Positions 1 through 8,747 are shown, counted from the first letter of the stretch. The stretch: 64,000 nt of DNA from Methylobacterium adhaesivum (GCF_022179065.1 NZ_BPQD01000039.1:1-64000), one strand, 5' to 3'. Made by a program: numbers and translations. Notes: generated from the letters alone by a model not told the origin.

Positions 1-558
1 GGTGACGGCCTCGCCCGAGACCGTGACGCTCTGCGAAATCGGCTTCGTCACGGAGACGAGGACCTGGGGCTGGATCGCCTTGCCGGCGAGCTCGGTCTCG
101 ATAAGGGCCTGCACGTCCTGGGGCCGGCGGCCGGCGACCTGGATGCGCCCGGCATACGGCACCGAGATGGCGCCGTCGCGCGCGACGACCTGCTCGGGGA
201 TGGTGGCGGACTTGGAGCCGGCGGAGAAGCGGTCGGCGGAGAGCGGCCCGGAGAACAGGCCGCCCGAACCCGCCTCCCACACGGAGACGGCGACGTAGTC
301 GCCGACCCCGATGACGGGCTCCACGGAGGGGCGGTGATCGCCGAAGGAGGCCAGCAGGCTGTCGAGCGCCCGTCCGCGCAGGGCCTCGACGGTGGCCGCG
401 CTCAGGTCGACGATCTCGTAGCGCGCGAAGGTGCCCTCGCTCGTCGACACGTCAGCCCCATCGACGATGGCACCCGTCGTCGGACCCGAACCCGGAAGGA
501 TCGAGGAGCAGCCCGACACCGCCAGGGCGGTGCAGAGGGCCAGGGGTAGAACGCGCAT
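1..558 (-). CDS. Polysaccharide biosynthesis/export lipoprotein (Wza/ExoF-like), C-terminus beyond window
   Basis: The first 186 codons are present and the frame runs off the left edge. The start is the ATG at 556-558. Residues 1-17 form a lipoprotein signal ending V-S-G-C17. Residues 77-92 carry the Poly_export domain signature (GVGDYVAVSVWEA), followed by a second conserved block with VPYAGRIQVAG. The family forms outer-membrane or periplasmic export ports for capsule or exopolysaccharide. Residues from about 140 on (QALIETEL, then a VLVSVTK strand) fit the start of the following beta-grasp (SLBB-like) region. No other polysaccharide genes are visible to the right, so any partners would lie outside the window. 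Confidence 0.85.
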   Translation of the reverse strand, partial: MRVLPLALCTALAVSGCSSILPGSGPTTGAIVDGADVSTSEGTFARYEIVDLSAATVEALRGRALDSLLASFGDHRPSVEPVIGVGDYVAVSVWEAGSGGLFSGPLSADRFSAGSKSATIPEQVVARDGAISVPYAGRIQVAGRRPQDVQALIETELAGKAIQPQVLVSVTKPISQSVTVSGEAVT

Positions 559-796
559 GCAGGATCGCCTGTCGGTTTCTCTCACCCCGCTGCCTAGACC
601 ATCGCCATCGCCCTGTCCGTGGCGAGGGGGTCACAGTCCCGTCGGGACGGGACGGGCCACGCAGTCGTCCCCGCTGTGCACCGGCGGCGCGGCGCGCCGC
701 CCGGACATCGACGACTCTTGTAGTGGCGTGCGCGATATGCCCTCCTATGCCCGGCCCTACAGACCTCGATCCCCCGAGGCCACGGACCCGTGCGCC

Positions 797-2089
797 ATGC
801 CCCCTCTTGATTACACCCCTCCCGGCCTCGCCGACGCGACGCCGGGCGCGGTCCACCGGCGCCAAGTCTTCTACATACCGGGGTACGATCCGGAAGGGCG
901 ATCCCGCTACCGGATGCTGTTCGTGCGCGAGCTCTCACGCTGCGCCAAGCGCTTCGGCCTGCCCAAGCCCCGGATCGGCCCCGCCACGCTCCGTCCGGAT
1001 GGCCTGGTGCAGAGCTGGAGCGTCGCAGCGGAGCCCGCCTGGGGGCGTGCGCACACCGAATACGATGTTCTCCTGTGGGACGACATCGTGGCCCGCGACT
1101 TCGGCCGCTCGCGTTTTCTCAGTGCCGGGCTCCTCGTGCTCGGCACCCTGCACGTGATCCTGGCCGGCCTCATCGTACGGTTCTACCGGCTCAACTGGAA
1201 ATACGGCAACGTCATCCTCTATCCGTTCGTCCTCCTGCTGGCCCTCGGCCTCGGCACGACGATCATCGCGGGCGTCGTGCACGCGCATCTCGGCGACGGG
1301 TTCGGGCACAGCCTGGGCTGGCCGCTCTGGGCAACGGTGCCGCTGGGCCTCCTCGTGGGCCTCGGCTGGATCAAGGCCATCGAAGCCCTGCTCAACCGCG
1401 CCTTCTTCTGGCAGCTCCTCAACGACTGGGTGTTCAACTGGCAGTACGGCCAGGGCTGGCGGCCGGACTATGCGATACGCCTCGATGCCTTCGCCGACCA
1501 TGTGCTCGCCCGCCTCGCCGCCCGCACGGCCGAGGAGCCCCCCATAGACGAGGTGATGCTCGTAGGGCATTCCTCGGGCGCCATGACGGCCGTCGAGGTC
1601 GCCGCGCGGGTGCTGGCGCGCGATCCGAACCTGGGCACGGGAGCGACGAACTTCGCCCTCGTCACCCTCGGTTCGGGCATGCCCCTCGTCGCGCTCCAGC
1701 CGCGTGCGACCCGCCTGCGCGGCGAGATCGCCGGGCTCTGCTCCAGCCGGCGTCTCGTCTGGGTCGATTACCAGGCCCCGCAGGACTGGATGAATTTTCC
1801 GGGCTTCAATCCCGTGCGCGACCTGAACCTCGACCTCGGGGACCGGCCCGTCGCCAATCCCTTGGTGCGTTCGGCACGGTTTCGGGACATCATCAGCCCG
1901 GAAACCTACCGCCGGGTCCGCTGGCGGCCGTTCAGGATGCATTTCCAGTTCCTGATGGCGAACGACCGGCACGGTGCCTACGATTTTTTCGCCATGACCC
2001 TCGGGCCCCAGCGCCTGCGCGAACGTGTGCTGCACCCCGACCTCGCGCCCGGTGCGCCGGCCTTGTCGGCCCCAGAGGCCACCGCGTGA
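797..2089 (+). CDS. Membrane-associated alpha/beta-hydrolase-fold protein of unknown substrate
   Basis: A 430-residue protein if translation starts at ATG 797; an in-frame ATG at 737 would add 20 residues, and neither start has a strong ribosome binding site. Three hydrophobic segments lie at about residues 110-195, followed by a soluble domain. That domain has a G-x-S-x-G nucleophile elbow, GHSSG, at 257-261, placing the likely catalytic serine at 259. The N-terminal IPGYDPEG strand is typical of alpha/beta hydrolases. I cannot name a substrate. The gene ends 56 bp before gluconokinase on the same strand, so the two could be co-transcribed. Confidence 0.7.
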   Translation: MPPLDYTPPGLADATPGAVHRRQVFYIPGYDPEGRSRYRMLFVRELSRCAKRFGLPKPRIGPATLRPDGLVQSWSVAAEPAWGRAHTEYDVLLWDDIVARDFGRSRFLSAGLLVLGTLHVILAGLIVRFYRLNWKYGNVILYPFVLLLALGLGTTIIAGVVHAHLGDGFGHSLGWPLWATVPLGLLVGLGWIKAIEALLNRAFFWQLLNDWVFNWQYGQGWRPDYAIRLDAFADHVLARLAARTAEEPPIDEVMLVGHSSGAMTAVEVAARVLARDPNLGTGATNFALVTLGSGMPLVALQPRATRLRGEIAGLCSSRRLVWVDYQAPQDWMNFPGFNPVRDLNLDLGDRPVANPLVRSARFRDIISPETYRRVRWRPFRMHFQFLMANDRHGAYDFFAMTLGPQRLRERVLHPDLAPGAPALSAPEATA

Positions 2090-2145
2090 ACGGCCCCCTC
2101 GGGGAGGGGCCGAGATGGGTCGCCACGACCGAACCGGAGACGACC

Positions 2146-2754
2146 ATGCAGGCAGGCCCACTTTCCTCGCCCCGTGGAGCCGGCACGTGCGAATCCGAAT
2201 GGCTTGAACCCGATCTGAGCGCCGCTCGCATGGGCAGGCCCACGGTGATCGTGGTGATGGGCGTGTCGGGCTCCGGCAAGAGCACCGTGGCGGCCTGTCT
2301 CGCCGAACGCCTCGGCTGGGCCTTCGTCGACGGGGATAGTTTCCACAGCGCCGCGCACGTCGCGAAGATGCATGCGGGGCATCCCCTGGACGACGACGAC
2401 CGCGCCCCCTGGCTCGCCGCCATCGGGGCCTGGATCGACACCCGACTGCAGGAGCGCGAGCCGGGAATCGTCGTCTGCTCGGCCCTGCGGCGAGCCTATC
2501 GCGACGTGCTCGTGCGCGGGCGCCCCGAGGTTCGGATCGCCTATCTCGCCGGCGACCGCGACCTGATCGAGGGGCGGCTCGCCGCGCGCCGGGGACACTT
2601 CATGCCCGCCTCCCTCCTCGACACCCAGTTCGCCATCCTCGAGCCACCCGCCCCGGAGGAGCGGGCCGTCACCGTGTCCGTCGACGCCCCCGCCGAGGCG
2701 GTGGCCGCAACGATCGCGGCCCGTTTCGGATTGAAGCAGGGCAACCGAGAATAA
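2146..2754 (+). CDS. gntK: Gluconokinase
   Basis: Phosphorylates D-gluconate with ATP to 6-phosphogluconate in the cytoplasm. The P-loop GVSGSGKS is at residues 39-46, and family motifs follow (VDGDSFHS, then GHPLDDDDRAPWL, and SALRRAYRD in the middle). The ATG at 2146 has a GGAG seven bases upstream; a later ATG at 2230 would remove 28 poorly conserved residues and give the usual length for the family, so the exact start is uncertain. A HAD phosphatase gene begins 13 bp downstream, suggesting a two-gene unit. No gluconate transporter or Entner-Doudoroff gene is visible. Confidence 0.88.
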   Translation: MQAGPLSSPRGAGTCESEWLEPDLSAARMGRPTVIVVMGVSGSGKSTVAACLAERLGWAFVDGDSFHSAAHVAKMHAGHPLDDDDRAPWLAAIGAWIDTRLQEREPGIVVCSALRRAYRDVLVRGRPEVRIAYLAGDRDLIEGRLAARRGHFMPASLLDTQFAILEPPAPEERAVTVSVDAPAEAVAATIAARFGLKQGNRE

Positions 2755-2767
2755 AGTCAGATCGATT

Positions 2768-3592
2768 ATGGATGCATCCGCCCCGTCCATCGCCCTCGTC
2801 ATCTCCGACGTGGACGGTACCCTGGTCACCACGGACAAGCACCTGACGGCGGCGACCCGCGCGGCGGTGCGGCGTTTGAGCGAGGCCGGCATCGGCTTCT
2901 CCATCGCCTCGAGCCGCCCGCCCATGGGACTCGGCGCCCTCGTGGCGGCGCTCGACCTGCGCCTGCCCCTGGGCGCCTTCAACGGCAGCACCCTCGTGGC
3001 CCCCGATCTCACGATTCTGTCGGAGACCCTGATCCCGGCCGCCGTCGCACGGGACGCGGCGGCCCGCCTGACGCGGGCCGGCCTCGACATCTGGGTGTTC
3101 GCCGACGGTGCCTGGAACCTGCGCGACCCGCGCGCGCCCTACACCGACCTCGAACGGCGGACCCTCGGGGCCGACCCCAACGTCGTGTCCAGCCTCGATC
3201 CGCTCCTCGACCGGGCGGCCAAGATCGTCGGAGTCAGCGCCGATGCCGACCATCTCGCCGCCTGCGAGACAAGCCTCTCGGCCGCCCTGGGGGAGGGGGC
3301 CGACGTCCATCGGTCGCAGGCCTATTACCTCGACGTGACTCCGGCCGGCGCCGGCAAGGGCCGTTTCGTCGAGACCATGAGCCGCCGCCTCGGGATCGAC
3401 CGGAGCCGGATCGCCACCCTGGGGGACGGGGGCAACGACGTCCCCATGTTCTCGGGGGTCGGCTTGTCCATCGCCATGGGCAACGCGAGCCCAGCCGTGA
3501 AGGCGGCGGCCCAAGTCACGACGGCGGGCAACGACGCGGACGGCTTCGCCCGGGCCATCGACGAATTTGTTTTGCACCGCGCTGCGACCTGA
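2768..3592 (+). CDS. Cof-type HAD-superfamily phosphatase
   Basis: A 274-residue hydrolase. HAD motif I is DVDGT at residues 14-18, with the Asp14 nucleophile and Asp16 acid/base. Motif IV is GDGGNDVPMF near residue 220, and between them lies a cap domain of the IIB type found in Cof/YbiV sugar-phosphate or FMN phosphatases. It probably dephosphorylates a small phosphorylated metabolite; the substrate is not predictable from sequence. It follows gluconokinase by 13 bp, which hints at a sugar-phosphate role, but that is inference. Confidence 0.85.
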   Translation: MDASAPSIALVISDVDGTLVTTDKHLTAATRAAVRRLSEAGIGFSIASSRPPMGLGALVAALDLRLPLGAFNGSTLVAPDLTILSETLIPAAVARDAAARLTRAGLDIWVFADGAWNLRDPRAPYTDLERRTLGADPNVVSSLDPLLDRAAKIVGVSADADHLAACETSLSAALGEGADVHRSQAYYLDVTPAGAGKGRFVETMSRRLGIDRSRIATLGDGGNDVPMFSGVGLSIAMGNASPAVKAAAQVTTAGNDADGFARAIDEFVLHRAAT

Positions 3593-3805
3593 CGGTTCAT
3601 CCACGGCCGCGCCGACCCAGAGCCTTGCACCGGCTTACGAATCCCTCACGGGCGCGGCATCTGTGTTTCCAGATTGTGTATCCTGTGCGCCACAGCACAT
3701 GGGGAAAGCGAAGCCGTATCGCCTCAATCGAGGCGGCGGGTCGCTTTCCAGCCTCATTTGACCCCGACCTTGACCGCTCAGAACAAGAACGATCCGGGTC
3801 ACTGC

Positions 3806-4699
3806 ATGCACCAGCGCCTCTTGCTCCTCGCCGTCGCCGCGTTGGCCATCCCGGCTCAGATCCTGCCCACCCCGGCCTCCGCCCAGGGCAAGACCGCACG
3901 GGACAACATCGATGCGCTGATCGAGGATCAGGCTCGTGCCGCCGGCGTGCCCGCAAGCTTCGTCCATGCGGTGGTGAAGCGCGAAAGCAACTACAACCCC
4001 AACGCCAAGGGTGGCAGCGCCCTCGGGCTCATGCAGATCAAGCCCGCCACGGCCCGCGGCCTCGGCTATCAGGGCGACGCGGCAGGCCTGTTCGATCCGG
4101 CGGTGAACCTGCGCTACGGCATCGCCTACCTCGCAGGGGCCTACAAGACCGCCAAGGGCGACCTCGCCCGCGCCTACGGCTACTACAATCGCGGCTATTA
4201 TTATGCCGCCAAGCGCCTGGGTATCGAGACCGAGGTGCCCGAAGGCGTGACCACCGTCGCGTCGGGGGCGAAGTCCGGCGCCGCCTTCGCCAGTGCCTTC
4301 GACCGCTCCGCGCCCGTCGATCCCAACATCGCCGCCGCCAACACCGCCCTGGCCTATGCTCCGAGCCCGGCGGCCAACGCGGTCCCGACGGAACGCGTCG
4401 AGGTTCCGCTGCCGCCGCGCCGTCCGGCCTCGCTCTCGGGCGCAGGCGTGCCGACGGCGATGGCCAGCCTCGATCCGGCCCCCGTCGCCATGGCGCCCCT
4501 CGCGCCAGCCCCGTCCACCCCCGTCTCCCTGACGACCCCCGGATCCATCGACCCCGCCCCGAGCGAGAGCGTGGCCGTGCCGCTGCCGCCACGTCGGCCC
4601 TCGGCCGTCCTGCTCGCTTCTGTGGGTCGACCGATCATCGCGAAGAAGGCCGGCGGCGCGCCGATCCTCGAAGCCTCGGCGCTTCCGGCCGGCCAGTAG
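3806..4699 (+). CDS. Exported lytic transglycosylase (SLT domain) with proline-rich tail
   Basis: A 297-residue protein starting at ATG 3806, chosen because it opens directly with a signal peptide (residues 1-26, ending ASA-Q). The transglycosylase domain spans about 33-145. It has the catalytic glutamate in RES at residue 60, the GLMQI block at 74-78, and a late AYGYYNRG block. Such enzymes cleave the MurNAc-GlcNAc bond in peptidoglycan in the periplasm. The remaining 150 residues are Ala/Pro-rich and contain the eight-residue unit VPLPPRRP twice, near residues 200 and 260, perhaps a wall or protein docking motif. No neighbour suggests a secretion apparatus. Confidence 0.85.
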   Translation: MHQRLLLLAVAALAIPAQILPTPASAQGKTARDNIDALIEDQARAAGVPASFVHAVVKRESNYNPNAKGGSALGLMQIKPATARGLGYQGDAAGLFDPAVNLRYGIAYLAGAYKTAKGDLARAYGYYNRGYYYAAKRLGIETEVPEGVTTVASGAKSGAAFASAFDRSAPVDPNIAAANTALAYAPSPAANAVPTERVEVPLPPRRPASLSGAGVPTAMASLDPAPVAMAPLAPAPSTPVSLTTPGSIDPAPSESVAVPLPPRRPSAVLLASVGRPIIAKKAGGAPILEASALPAGQ

Positions 4700-5119
4700 C
4701 GCCCTCGACACCGTCGTCCCTCGGACAAGCCCCGGCGGACAGTCGTCTCCCGCGCGCCTCCCATACTTCGCTGCTACCCATCCCGACCTGCGCAAAATCC
4801 AGGCAGAGTCACCTTTTTTCCCATCACCTATGTGAGAATCGCTTGCGCTCGCCCGCACGCAACCTCACATGCCGCACTGCACAGTGACGCGTGGTGGAGC
4901 GATCCCCAAAAGATAAGCCTGCGCCCATCAATTCGGTTGGGCTATAGGGCGGCCGACGCGGTAGGATGTTTGCGTTCCGATCGACAGGATCGATCGATTC
5001 GCCATCTTCATTTGTGGACGGCATTGTCGTTGCGAGACAATCGCGAGCAACGGCAGATTTGAAATCAAGGGTTGTGCAGGTCTGTTGCCTGCCTGCATAT
5101 CAGGAAGACGGACGACGGC
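4700..5119. other. Intergenic region upstream of the HTH-shikimate kinase regulator
   Basis: About 420 bases with no convincing gene. The part from about 4780 to 5100 is clearly less GC-rich than the flanking coding DNA, as expected for a promoter region. It contains a T-run near 4812 without a good stem before it, and the short inverted repeat reported separately at 5023-5041. Confidence 0.5.
5023..5041. promoter_or_regulatory. Short inverted repeat, candidate autoregulatory operator
   Basis: ATTGTC and GACAAT face each other across seven bases, ending 78 bp before the regulator's ATG. HTH regulators often bind such repeats in their own promoters. Six-base arms are weak evidence alone. Confidence 0.3.
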
Positions 5120-6010
5120 ATGGCCGGCGCGGTAGAAGAAGAATCGATCTTTCTGACGGAGCTCGGCCGGCGTGTCCGGCATGCGCGCACCCTGCGCGGA
5201 CTCTCGCGCAAGCTCCTGTCTCAGACGTCCGGGCTGTCGGAGCGCTATATCGCGCAGCTCGAGAGCGGTCAGGGCAACGTCTCGATCATACTCCTGCGCC
5301 GGGTCGCCAACGCCATGGGCGTGCGTCTCGACGACCTCATCGCCGGCGAGAGCACGGCACCCGATTGGCCCGTGATCCGCGACCTCCTGGGGCAGGCCTC
5401 GGCCGAGCAGATCGCCCTGGCCAAGGGCATCCTGTCCGGTCAGGCGCCGGCCAGGGGTGACGCGCCGCAGCCGCGGGTTGCCGTCATTGGACTGCGCGGG
5501 GCCGGCAAATCGACCCTCGGGCGACGGGTGGCCGAGCGCCTCGGCTGGACCTTCGTCGAGCTGAATGCCGAGATCGAGCGGGAGAATGCCCTCTCGGTCA
5601 AGGAGATCTTCGCGATCTATGGGCAGGAGGGCTACCGGCGCCTGGAGCAGGTGGCCCTGCGCCGTCTCACGGAACATCCTGGGCCCCTCATCCTCGCGAC
5701 CAGCGGCGGCATCGTCGCCGAACCTCTGACCTACGACCTCCTGCTGCAGGCGTTCTTCACGATCTGGCTCAGGGCGCGGCCGGAGGAGCACATGCAGCGC
5801 GTGCGCGAGCAAGGAGACCTCGCCACTACCGGCGACCACCCATCCGCCATGCAGGAATTGCGGGCGGTCCTGGCCAGCCGCGAGCCCCTGTACGCACGGG
5901 CCTCCTCCGTGGTCGATACCTCCGACGTTCCCGTCGAAACGATGGTGGACCGTCTCGCTGCGGCGATCGAGGCGCGCTTCGGCGCCCTGCCGGCGATGCA
6001 TCACGCCTGA
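5120..6010 (+). CDS. HTH-XRE / shikimate kinase-like fusion regulator (BzdR/BoxR type)
   Basis: A 296-residue protein starting at ATG 5120 with AGGAAG about 13 bases upstream. Residues about 11-70 form an XRE-type helix-turn-helix (LSRKLLSQTSGLSERYIAQL). Residues about 115-285 resemble shikimate kinase, with a P-loop GLRGAGKS at 124-131. This architecture is known from BzdR and BoxR, which repress anaerobic and aerobic benzoate genes and sense benzoyl-CoA through the kinase-like domain. No benzoate gene lies nearby, so the effector and targets here are unknown. An inverted repeat just downstream (6072-6105) separates it from cysE. Confidence 0.85.
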   Translation: MAGAVEEESIFLTELGRRVRHARTLRGLSRKLLSQTSGLSERYIAQLESGQGNVSIILLRRVANAMGVRLDDLIAGESTAPDWPVIRDLLGQASAEQIALAKGILSGQAPARGDAPQPRVAVIGLRGAGKSTLGRRVAERLGWTFVELNAEIERENALSVKEIFAIYGQEGYRRLEQVALRRLTEHPGPLILATSGGIVAEPLTYDLLLQAFFTIWLRARPEEHMQRVREQGDLATTGDHPSAMQELRAVLASREPLYARASSVVDTSDVPVETMVDRLAAAIEARFGALPAMHHA

Positions 6011-6071
6011 TCTGTCGCGGGCCGGAAGGGCCGGTCACCCTTGATCGGCGCGCCGTCACACCACACCCTAA

Positions 6072-6105
6072 GACCAGACGGAGAATGCACATTCTCCGTC
6101 TGGTC
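6072..6105. repeat. Perfect 16-bp inverted repeat between regulator gene and cysE
   Basis: The arm at 6072-6087 (GACCAGACGGAGAATG) is followed by two bases and its exact reverse complement at 6090-6105. It starts 61 bp after the regulator's stop and ends 101 bp before cysE. There is no T-run after it, so it is not a typical intrinsic terminator; it could be an operator or an RNA stem. Confidence 0.75.
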
Positions 6106-6206
6106 CGTCGCATGCGGATCCTCATCTCCGGGCGGTTCTCCGGAGAGTGTCGTCCCTGCGGCGACCGCGCCACCGGACCACGTCCCTAAGCCCGAAGGAG
6201 AAGCTC

Positions 6207-7064
6207 TTGCCCGTCCGTTCTTCCCTGGACCGGCCCGCCGATCGGGAAACGGTCGCGACCTTCGATCCGATCTGGACCCGCGTGCGGGCGGAGGCCGAGG
6301 CGCTCGTGCGCCAGGAGCCTCAGCTCGCCTCCTTCATCGTGGCGACCCTCCTCAATCACCCGACCCTCGAGGCGGCAGTGGCGCACCGGGTCGCGGCGCG
6401 CCTCGGCCATCCCTCCCTGCAAGCCGAACTCATCGCCCATGGCTTTCACGAGGCCATCGCCGACGATCCGCGTCTGGGCGAGATCTTCCGCGCCGATATC
6501 GGGGCCGTCCTCGACCGGGACCCGGCCACCACCCGGGCGATCGAACCGGTGCTCTACTTCAAGGGATTCCACGCGCTCCAGGCGCATCGCCTCGCGCACT
6601 GGTACTGGACTCACGACCGCCGCGACCTCGCCCTCTACCTGCAGAGCCGCTCGTCGGAGGTGTTCCAGACGGACATCCATCCGGCGGCACAGATCGGGCG
6701 GGGCGTGTTCCTCGATCATGCCACCGGCCTCGTGGTCGGCTCTACGGCGGTGATCGACGACGACGTGTCGATCCTGCATGCGGTGACCCTCGGCGGCACG
6801 GGCAAGCAGGGGGGCGACCGCCACCCGAAGATCCGCCGCGGCGTGATGATCGGCGCCGGCGCCAAGATCCTTGGCAACATCGAGGTGGGCGAATGCGCCC
6901 GCGTCGCCGCTGGTTCGGTGGTGCTGCGCGCCGTCCCGCCGCACACCACGGTGGTGGGGGTGCCCGCGCGCGTCGTCGGCACCGCCGGCTGCGCCGAGCC
7001 GTCCCGCGCCATGGACCAGCTGCTCGGTCTGGACGCATTCATTCACATGGCCGAGGGCATCTGA
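6207..7064 (+). CDS. cysE: Serine O-acetyltransferase
   Basis: Acetylates L-serine with acetyl-CoA, the first step of cysteine synthesis, in the cytoplasm. The start is a TTG at 6207, picked because GAAGGAG ends six bases before it and no ATG fits better. The protein is 285 residues: a helical N-terminal half, then a left-handed beta-helix of hexapeptide repeats (IHPAAQIGRG, then GNIEVGECARV). The catalytic Asp-His pair is at 170-171 in FLDHATG, and GGTGKQGGDRHP forms the acetyl-CoA site. The C-terminal tail that carries feedback inhibition in other CysE proteins is present but divergent. Confidence 0.93.
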   Translation: MPVRSSLDRPADRETVATFDPIWTRVRAEAEALVRQEPQLASFIVATLLNHPTLEAAVAHRVAARLGHPSLQAELIAHGFHEAIADDPRLGEIFRADIGAVLDRDPATTRAIEPVLYFKGFHALQAHRLAHWYWTHDRRDLALYLQSRSSEVFQTDIHPAAQIGRGVFLDHATGLVVGSTAVIDDDVSILHAVTLGGTGKQGGDRHPKIRRGVMIGAGAKILGNIEVGECARVAAGSVVLRAVPPHTTVVGVPARVVGTAGCAEPSRAMDQLLGLDAFIHMAEGI

Positions 7065-7183
7065 AGCGAGGCCGCACGCGCGCTTGCTCATGCCCCGGCG
7101 GCATGGCAAGCGGTCCCGGACTCGAGCCAGCGACCGCCACCGCGCGCAGGCCGATCCGACCCCGAACGCGAGAGGCGATCAGC

Positions 7184-7396
7184 GTGACCAAGACCGACAT
7201 CACCAAGGTGCAGGACTACCTTCGCCGGACCTTCGCGAACACCAACATCCGCCTCGTACCCCGCCCCAAGAAGGACGATTCGGCCGAAGTCTACATCGGC
7301 GAGGAGTTCCTGGGCGTGGTCTCCGTGGACGACGAGGACGGCGACCGCTCGTTCAATTTCGCCATGGCGATCCTCGACATCGACCTCGAGGACTGA
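7184..7396 (+). CDS. DUF3126 family small protein
   Basis: A 70-residue acidic protein. GTG at 7184 is the likely start, with AGAGG eight bases upstream. The sequence matches the small alphaproteobacterial DUF3126 family in size and pattern (KTDITKVQDYLRRTF at the N-terminus, and an Asp/Glu-rich C-terminus ending DIDLED). Its function is unknown. It commonly lies beside cysE in Hyphomicrobiales, as here (119 bp downstream). Confidence 0.8.
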   Translation: MTKTDITKVQDYLRRTFANTNIRLVPRPKKDDSAEVYIGEEFLGVVSVDDEDGDRSFNFAMAILDIDLED

Positions 7397-7613
7397 GAGA
7401 GCCTCACACGACTCCCGACCACGGCCGGTTCTCGCCTTCAGCGACACGGGAGTTTTGTGAGAGGCGCTCGGCCCGCCGCAATCAACCTTCACGGCACGGG
7501 CGATCGGCCGATGGCCCGTGCACAGGCTTAACCCTAACGGCGGGAAAGCCTTAACGTTTCGTAAACGACAGGGCAGAGTGGTCTTCACGGTTTCTTAAGC
7601 GTGGAGCGTTCGC

Positions 7614-7946
7614 ATGATGACCCTCAGCCCATCGGCCCTCGACTCTCTCCAGACCCTGTGCATCGGCCTCGCCCTGTCGGGCCTGCTCGCCAGCGCGTTC
7701 GAGCTCTTCACCGAGCGGCGCGCGAGCTTCAGCCTGCTCGAGCGCGGCGGCGTCACTGCCGTGGCGGCCTTGCCGATGCTCGCCTTCGGTGCGCCCTTCA
7801 TCATCCTGCGCAACACGGTGCGCGGCCGCCGCTTCGAGCGGCGTCCGATCCCCTTCGTGATGATCGCCACGATGATCGCCTGCGGCTGGAGCCTGATGTC
7901 GGGCCGCGTCGCCCTCGATCTTGCCCACATGATCGCAGGTGTTTGA
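7614..7946 (+). CDS. Small membrane protein of unknown function
   Basis: A 110-residue protein with two or three hydrophobic segments, at about 15-30, 45-65 and 82-100, separated by Arg-rich loops (TERRASF, RGRRFERRP). The upstream region (7500-7613) has several TTAA words. The start could equally be the second ATG at 7617. I do not recognise a family by function. Confidence 0.7.
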   Translation: MMTLSPSALDSLQTLCIGLALSGLLASAFELFTERRASFSLLERGGVTAVAALPMLAFGAPFIILRNTVRGRRFERRPIPFVMIATMIACGWSLMSGRVALDLAHMIAGV

Positions 7947-7975
7947 TCCGCCTCGCCGGCTCGACCGGCGGGGAT

Positions 7976-8662
7976 TCAGCGGTTGGCCGTGGCGACCGGG
8001 GAGGCGCCCCCATTGAGGGTCACCCAAGCGAGGCCGTCCTGGCCCTCGCGCTTGATGAAGGTGTAGCCCGTACCCGGGGCGGACAGGATCGCAGAGGTCT
8101 TGTTGTCGAGGATGAGGTCGCCGTGATCCGTGCGGACCATGAGGACCGCATGCCCCTCGCCGATGTCATCGATCACCACGGTCATCCGCAGGGCACGCCG
8201 GGGCAGGCCGCGCTGCACCAGCATCCGCCGCTTGAGGAGCTGAAAATCCTCGCAGTCGCCCGAACCGTCGTCGGGAAAATCCCAGCGGTCGACCACGCCC
8301 CAATGGGCCATGTCGGTGACCGGCCGGATGCGGGCGTTGACCCGACGGTTGACGCTGTCCAACATCGCACGGATGGCCGGAGTCAGGGTGATGCGGACCG
8401 GTTCGCGGACATTGACGGCGCATTCGGCAGGATGGCGCGCGCAGAAGTCGGTCCATGCGGCCACCGGCCGGGCCTCGGCGCCCGCACCGAGGGAAGGTGC
8501 GTCGGGCAACGCCGCCACCGTCTGGGCCTGCGCGCCGGCGCCACCGAAAAGGAGGGTCGCCCCCGTGAGGGCGAGGCGGGCGGCGCGGGCCACGCGCGCC
8601 CGGAAGGCGTCCTTCTCGCCCACCGCCGGTTCGCCGAGGCTATGCAGAATCGCGTGCCGCAT
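7976..8662 (-). CDS. LapG-type periplasmic transglutaminase-like cysteine protease (copy A)
   Basis: A 228-residue protein with an N-terminal export signal. ATG 8662 is preferred; ATG 8683 is possible. The catalytic triad of the bacterial transglutaminase-like cysteine protease family (pfam06035) is visible: Cys in GDCEDFQLLKR, His in GEGHAVL, Asp in LILDNK. LapG, the best-known member, clips a large surface adhesin when c-di-GMP is low. The adjacent upstream gene encodes a close paralogue, about 65% identical over the last 135 residues by eye. A perfect CtrA-like box lies about 70 bp upstream. No LapD or giant adhesin gene is in the window. Confidence 0.85.
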   Translation of the reverse strand: MRHAILHSLGEPAVGEKDAFRARVARAARLALTGATLLFGGAGAQAQTVAALPDAPSLGAGAEARPVAAWTDFCARHPAECAVNVREPVRITLTPAIRAMLDSVNRRVNARIRPVTDMAHWGVVDRWDFPDDGSGDCEDFQLLKRRMLVQRGLPRRALRMTVVIDDIGEGHAVLMVRTDHGDLILDNKTSAILSAPGTGYTFIKREGQDGLAWVTLNGGASPVATANR

Positions 8663-8732
8663 CCGGTTCGCCCTGCCGTCCATTGCTGACACGGCAAAGT
8701 TGGCACGACGGCGCCCGGCGCTCAAGCAGAAG

Positions 8733-8747
8733 TTAAACTCTTATTAA
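8733..8747. promoter_or_regulatory. CtrA-like box, TTAA-N7-TTAA, upstream of LapG-like copy A
   Basis: The 15-base site matches the CtrA consensus exactly, with seven bases between the two TTAA words. It lies 71 bp upstream of the chosen ATG of copy A, a plausible promoter position, and between the two paralogues, giving copy A its own control point. Confidence 0.5.

Noticed and set aside
1075-2145. Gluconokinase reading frame extended upstream to 1075
   Set aside because: The extension lies inside the hydrolase gene in another frame and has the Arg/Pro-rich composition of a shadow frame.
7551-7565. CtrA-like TTAA-N7-TAAA upstream of the small membrane protein gene
   Set aside because: One mismatch to consensus; too weak to list beside the two exact sites.
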